In this document: in pieces, positions 23,853 to 26,640 of the stretch
Layout of the letters: each line of letters opens with the position of its first letter
Position numbering within the stretch: position 1 is the stretch's first letter
Assembly: GCA_003557765.1 (NCBI GenBank)
Contig: PWNO01000017.1
Location: 1-26,640, forward strand
Source: Bacteroidales bacterium
GTDB lineage: Bacteria > Bacteroidota > Bacteroidia > Bacteroidales > UBA7960
DNA: 26,640 nt
Direction of reading: 5' to 3'
Notes under the pieces: model-generated
The model's database searches: none
The model's input: only the letters and a program-made list of their open reading frames with translations
Told to the model about the DNA's origin: nothing
Program-made: the position numbers and the translations under genes

Positions 23853-26640
23853 ATGATAACAAACAATTTCATTGATCGCCACAACGGAATCCGCAAAGAT
23901 GACGAAAAAAAGATGCTGCAAAAAATCGGCATCGACTCGTCAGATAAACTCATTGACCAAACCATACCGTCCAGTATCAGGTTGAAAAAAGATCTTGATA
24001 TCCCTGAGGGACTAAACGAATATGAATACATCCAACACCTGAAAGCGCTGGGAAGTAAAAACAAGGTGTACAGGTCTTATATTGGGATGGGATATTACAA
24101 CACCATCATGCCGGGTGTGATCCAGCGCAACATTTTGGAGAATCCGGGTTGGTATACTTCTTACACCCCTTACCAGGCAGAGATTTCACAAGGCCGCCTG
24201 GAGGCTTTGCTTAACTTTCAAACCGTGATCACCGACCTTACCGGGCTGAGCATCGCCAACGCGTCCTTGCTGGATGAAGCGACCTCAGCAGCCGAAGCCA
24301 TGATCATGCTTTTCAATGCACGGTCGCGCACCGCAGTAAAACAAGGGGTAAACAAGTTTTTCGTTTCCCAGCGGGTTTTCCCGCAGACCATCGACGTGCT
24401 GAAGAACCGGGCCCAACCCCTTGGCATCGAACTGGTGATCGCCGACCACCACGAGGTGGAGCTGAATGAAAGCTATTTTGGCGTACTGATCCAGTATCCG
24501 GATGCTTATGGCTCCATCAACCGCTACCAGGACTTTGTGCACGAAGCACAGAAACAACACATCCGCATCGCTGTTGCAGCCGACCTGCTCAGTCTCACCA
24601 TGCTGACCCCGCCCGGCGAATGGGGTGCCGATGTAGTCGTCGGATCTGCCCAACGTTTCGGCGTGCCCATGGGCTACGGTGGCCCGCATGCCGGCTTTTT
24701 CGCCACCAAAGAGGAGTTCAAGCGTGCCGTACCCGGACGCATCATCGGGGTCTCGGTAGATAAGAACGGCGATTATGCACTGCGTATGGCGCTGCAAACC
24801 AGGGAACAGCATATCAAGAGAGAGAAAGCCACTTCAAACATCTGCACGGCACAAGCCCTGCTGGCATCTATTGCCGCCATGTATGCCGTGTACCACGGGC
24901 CGAAAGGACTCAAAAAAATCGCCCGCCACATCAATATCCTGACCGGCGTGCTGGCACAGGAAGTCACCAAATATGGCTATAAGCAACTGAATAAATACTA
25001 TTTTGACACCCTGCTGATCCAGCTTCCCGAAAACATGTCGGCCAGCAGCATACACGAAAAGGCTGTGGCACAGGAAATGAACTTCCGGAGAATCGACGAC
25101 AAGCATGTAGGCATCAGCCTGGATGAAACCACCTCTCTCGAAGATGTGAACACCATATTATCCGTCTTTGCAGCAGCCGCAGACAAAAAATTCGAAAAGT
25201 TTGTGTGCGACCCCGTGGAATGTGAGAAGATCGTCACCATTCCCGACCTTTACGAAAGGGCCACACCCTTCCTGCAACAGGCGTGTTTCAACTTTTACCA
25301 CTCGGAGACTGAGATGATGCGCTATCTAAAAAAATTGGAGAACAGGGACCTTGCGCTCAACCGCACCATGATCCCACTGGGATCCTGCACGATGAAACTT
25401 AACGCCGCCAGCGAGCTTTTTGCCCTGAGCTGGCCAGAGTTTGCAAACATGCACCCCTTCGCGCCGGAGGATCAGGCAGCAGGGTATCTTGAGCTGATCA
25501 GACAGCTGGAAAAGGACCTGAATGAGATCACCGGCTTCGACGGGATCTCCTTCATGCCCAACTCGGGTGCTTCGGGTGAATATACCGGTTTGGCGGTCAT
25601 CAGGGCTTATCATGAAAGCCGCGGCGAAGGGCACCGCAACGTGACCCTGATCCCCTCATCGGCGCACGGAACCAACCCGGCAAGTGCGGTGATGGCAGGC
25701 ACCAAGGTCGTTGTCGTGAAATGTGACGAACACGGGAATATCGACATCAACGACCTGCGCGAAAAGGCCGAGAAACACAAGGACAACCTGGCGGCCATCA
25801 TGGTCACCTATCCGTCCACCCACGGCGTGTTCGAAGAGGACATCCTGGAGGTGACCAAAATCATTCACGACAATGGAGGCCAGGTATACATGGACGGCGC
25901 CAACATGAACGCGCAGGTGGGTTACACCAATCCGGCAATTTGCGGAGCGGACGTATGCCACCTGAATCTCCACAAAACCTTCGCCATCCCGCACGGCGGA
26001 GGCGGACCGGGAGTGGGCCCGATAGGCGTCAAATCGCACCTGCTGCCCTTCCTGCCCACACACCCCCTGCAAAAGACCGGAGGTGAGCAGGGCATTCACG
26101 CCGTAGCCGCTGCACCTTTTGGCAGTGCATTCATCCTGACAATCACCTATGGGTATATCAAACTTCTTGGTGGTCACGGCCTGAAAGAAGCCACCCGCAT
26201 CGCCATCCTGAGCACCAACTACATCAAGTCCTCACTGGAAGACCACTATAAGGTGCTGTATACGGGTAAAAATGGGTGGTCAGCGCACGAGATGATCCTC
26301 GACTGCAATCCCTTCAAGCGCAATGTATCGATTGACGCCATTGACATCGCCAAACGCCTGATGGACTATGGCTTCCACGCGCCCACAGTGGCATTCCCGG
26401 TGCCGGGCACCTTGATGGTGGAACCCACGGAAAGTGAGCCCCTGGCGGAACTGGATCGTTTCATCGACGCCATGATCGCCATCAGGGAAGAGATCAGGGA
26501 AGTGGAAGACGGCAAGGCGGATAAGGAAAACAACGTGATCAAAAATGCACCCCACACCGCCACCATGGCAGCCGGAAACGACTGGGACAAACCCTACAGC
26601 CGCGAAAAGGCTGCCTTCCCCAGGCCATGGTCTGCGGAAA
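23853..26640 (+). CDS. gcvP: Glycine dehydrogenase (decarboxylating), P-protein, 3'-truncated by window edge
   Basis: PLP enzyme of the glycine cleavage system that decarboxylates glycine and loads the aminomethyl group on H-protein lipoate. The frame is open from the ATG at 23853 to the window end (929 codons); the family is usually 950-970 aa, so only about 20-40 residues are missing. It is the single-chain form in which both halves are fused. The N-terminal half has [15 protein letters not shown] and [18 protein letters not shown]; the C-terminal half has [26 protein letters not shown], and [17 protein letters not shown] with the PLP-lysine at residue 708. A spacer of 126 nt separates it from iorB, so it may have its own promoter, though I found no clean -7 box. 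gcvT and gcvH are not in the window. Confidence 0.97.
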   Translation, partial: MITNNFIDRHNGIRKDDEKKMLQKIGIDSSDKLIDQTIPSSIRLKKDLDIPEGLNEYEYIQHLKALGSKNKVYRSYIGMGYYNTIMPGVIQRNILENPGWYTSYTPYQAEISQGRLEALLNFQTVITDLTGLSIANASLLDEATSAAEAMIMLFNARSRTAVKQGVNKFFVSQRVFPQTIDVLKNRAQPLGIELVIADHHEVELNESYFGVLIQYPDAYGSINRYQDFVHEAQKQHIRIAVAADLLSLTMLTPPGEWGADVVVGSAQRFGVPMGYGGPHAGFFATKEEFKRAVPGRIIGVSVDKNGDYALRMALQTREQHIKREKATSNICTAQALLASIAAMYAVYHGPKGLKKIARHINILTGVLAQEVTKYGYKQLNKYYFDTLLIQLPENMSASSIHEKAVAQEMNFRRIDDKHVGISLDETTSLEDVNTILSVFAAAADKKFEKFVCDPVECEKIVTIPDLYERATPFLQQACFNFYHSETEMMRYLKKLENRDLALNRTMIPLGSCTMKLNAASELFALSWPEFANMHPFAPEDQAAGYLELIRQLEKDLNEITGFDGISFMPNSGASGEYTGLAVIRAYHESRGEGHRNVTLIPSSAHGTNPASAVMAGTKVVVVKCDEHGNIDINDLREKAEKHKDNLAAIMVTYPSTHGVFEEDILEVTKIIHDNGGQVYMDGANMNAQVGYTNPAICGADVCHLNLHKTFAIPHGGGGPGVGPIGVKSHLLPFLPTHPLQKTGGEQGIHAVAAAPFGSAFILTITYGYIKLLGGHGLKEATRIAILSTNYIKSSLEDHYKVLYTGKNGWSAHEMILDCNPFKRNVSIDAIDIAKRLMDYGFHAPTVAFPVPGTLMVEPTESEPLAELDRFIDAMIAIREEIREVEDGKADKENNVIKNAPHTATMAAGNDWDKPYSREKAAFPRPWSAE

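Noticed and set aside
23762..24064. 100-codon minus-strand frame at the start of gcvP
   Set aside because: Antisense to the conserved gcvP N-terminus; no domain.

Overview
This window looks like part of a Bacteroidota chromosome, probably a Bacteroidales/Marinilabiliales-type anaerobe or facultative anaerobe. Four things point that way. Intergenic regions carry the Bacteroidota -7 promoter element TAnnTTTG (seven good matches ahead of genes). There are few Shine-Dalgarno sites. The gene set includes IorAB, a zincin/propeller/outer-membrane-barrel protein, and an AmgK-like kinase fused to a RapZ C-terminal domain. Almost all genes are intact and the content is mainly housekeeping. I see no insertion sequence, prophage, CRISPR array, tRNA or rRNA.

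Layout. 1-962: 3' part of dihydrolipoamide dehydrogenase (lpdA), closed by a strong hairpin. 1030-1572: rfbC, apparently alone. 1667-6179, minus strand: a likely operon of panB, an RluA-type pseudouridine synthase and a 969-aa secreted zincin/beta-propeller/beta-barrel protein. 6327-6833, minus: a rubrerythrin-like ferritin, divergent from 6954-9180, plus: an amino-sugar kinase fused to a RapZ C-terminal domain, overlapping a MurU-like nucleotidyltransferase. 9181-9391: degenerate G-rich hexamer repeats. 9392-12271: AddB-like PD-(D/E)XK nuclease with a probable Fe-S site. 12370-14994, minus: alaS, divergent from 15147-16115: membrane-anchored M23 peptidase. 16122-17789, minus: exported PQQ-type beta-propeller. 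18015-20357: MerR-type regulator and an MFS transporter with an unusual periplasmic insert. 20629-21261, minus: AcpH/DUF479 protein. 21476-23726: iorA-iorB. 23853-end: glycine dehydrogenase gcvP, cut by the window edge. No gene-free stretch exceeds 300 bases.

How the genes relate. The kinase-RapZ fusion plus nucleotidyltransferase looks like the anomeric MurNAc recycling branch (AmgK/MurU) with a built-in amino-sugar-phosphate-binding domain; M23 and AlaS add a cell-envelope and translation theme. IorAB, LpdA and GcvP are amino-acid catabolism enzymes; LpdA could be the L-protein partner of GcvP, but nothing here proves it.

The best candidates for something under-described are the MFS transporter with a roughly 200-residue insert holding an internal duplication, the kinase-RapZ fusion, the zincin-propeller-barrel protein, and the hexamer repeat that begins in frame right after the murU stop codon.
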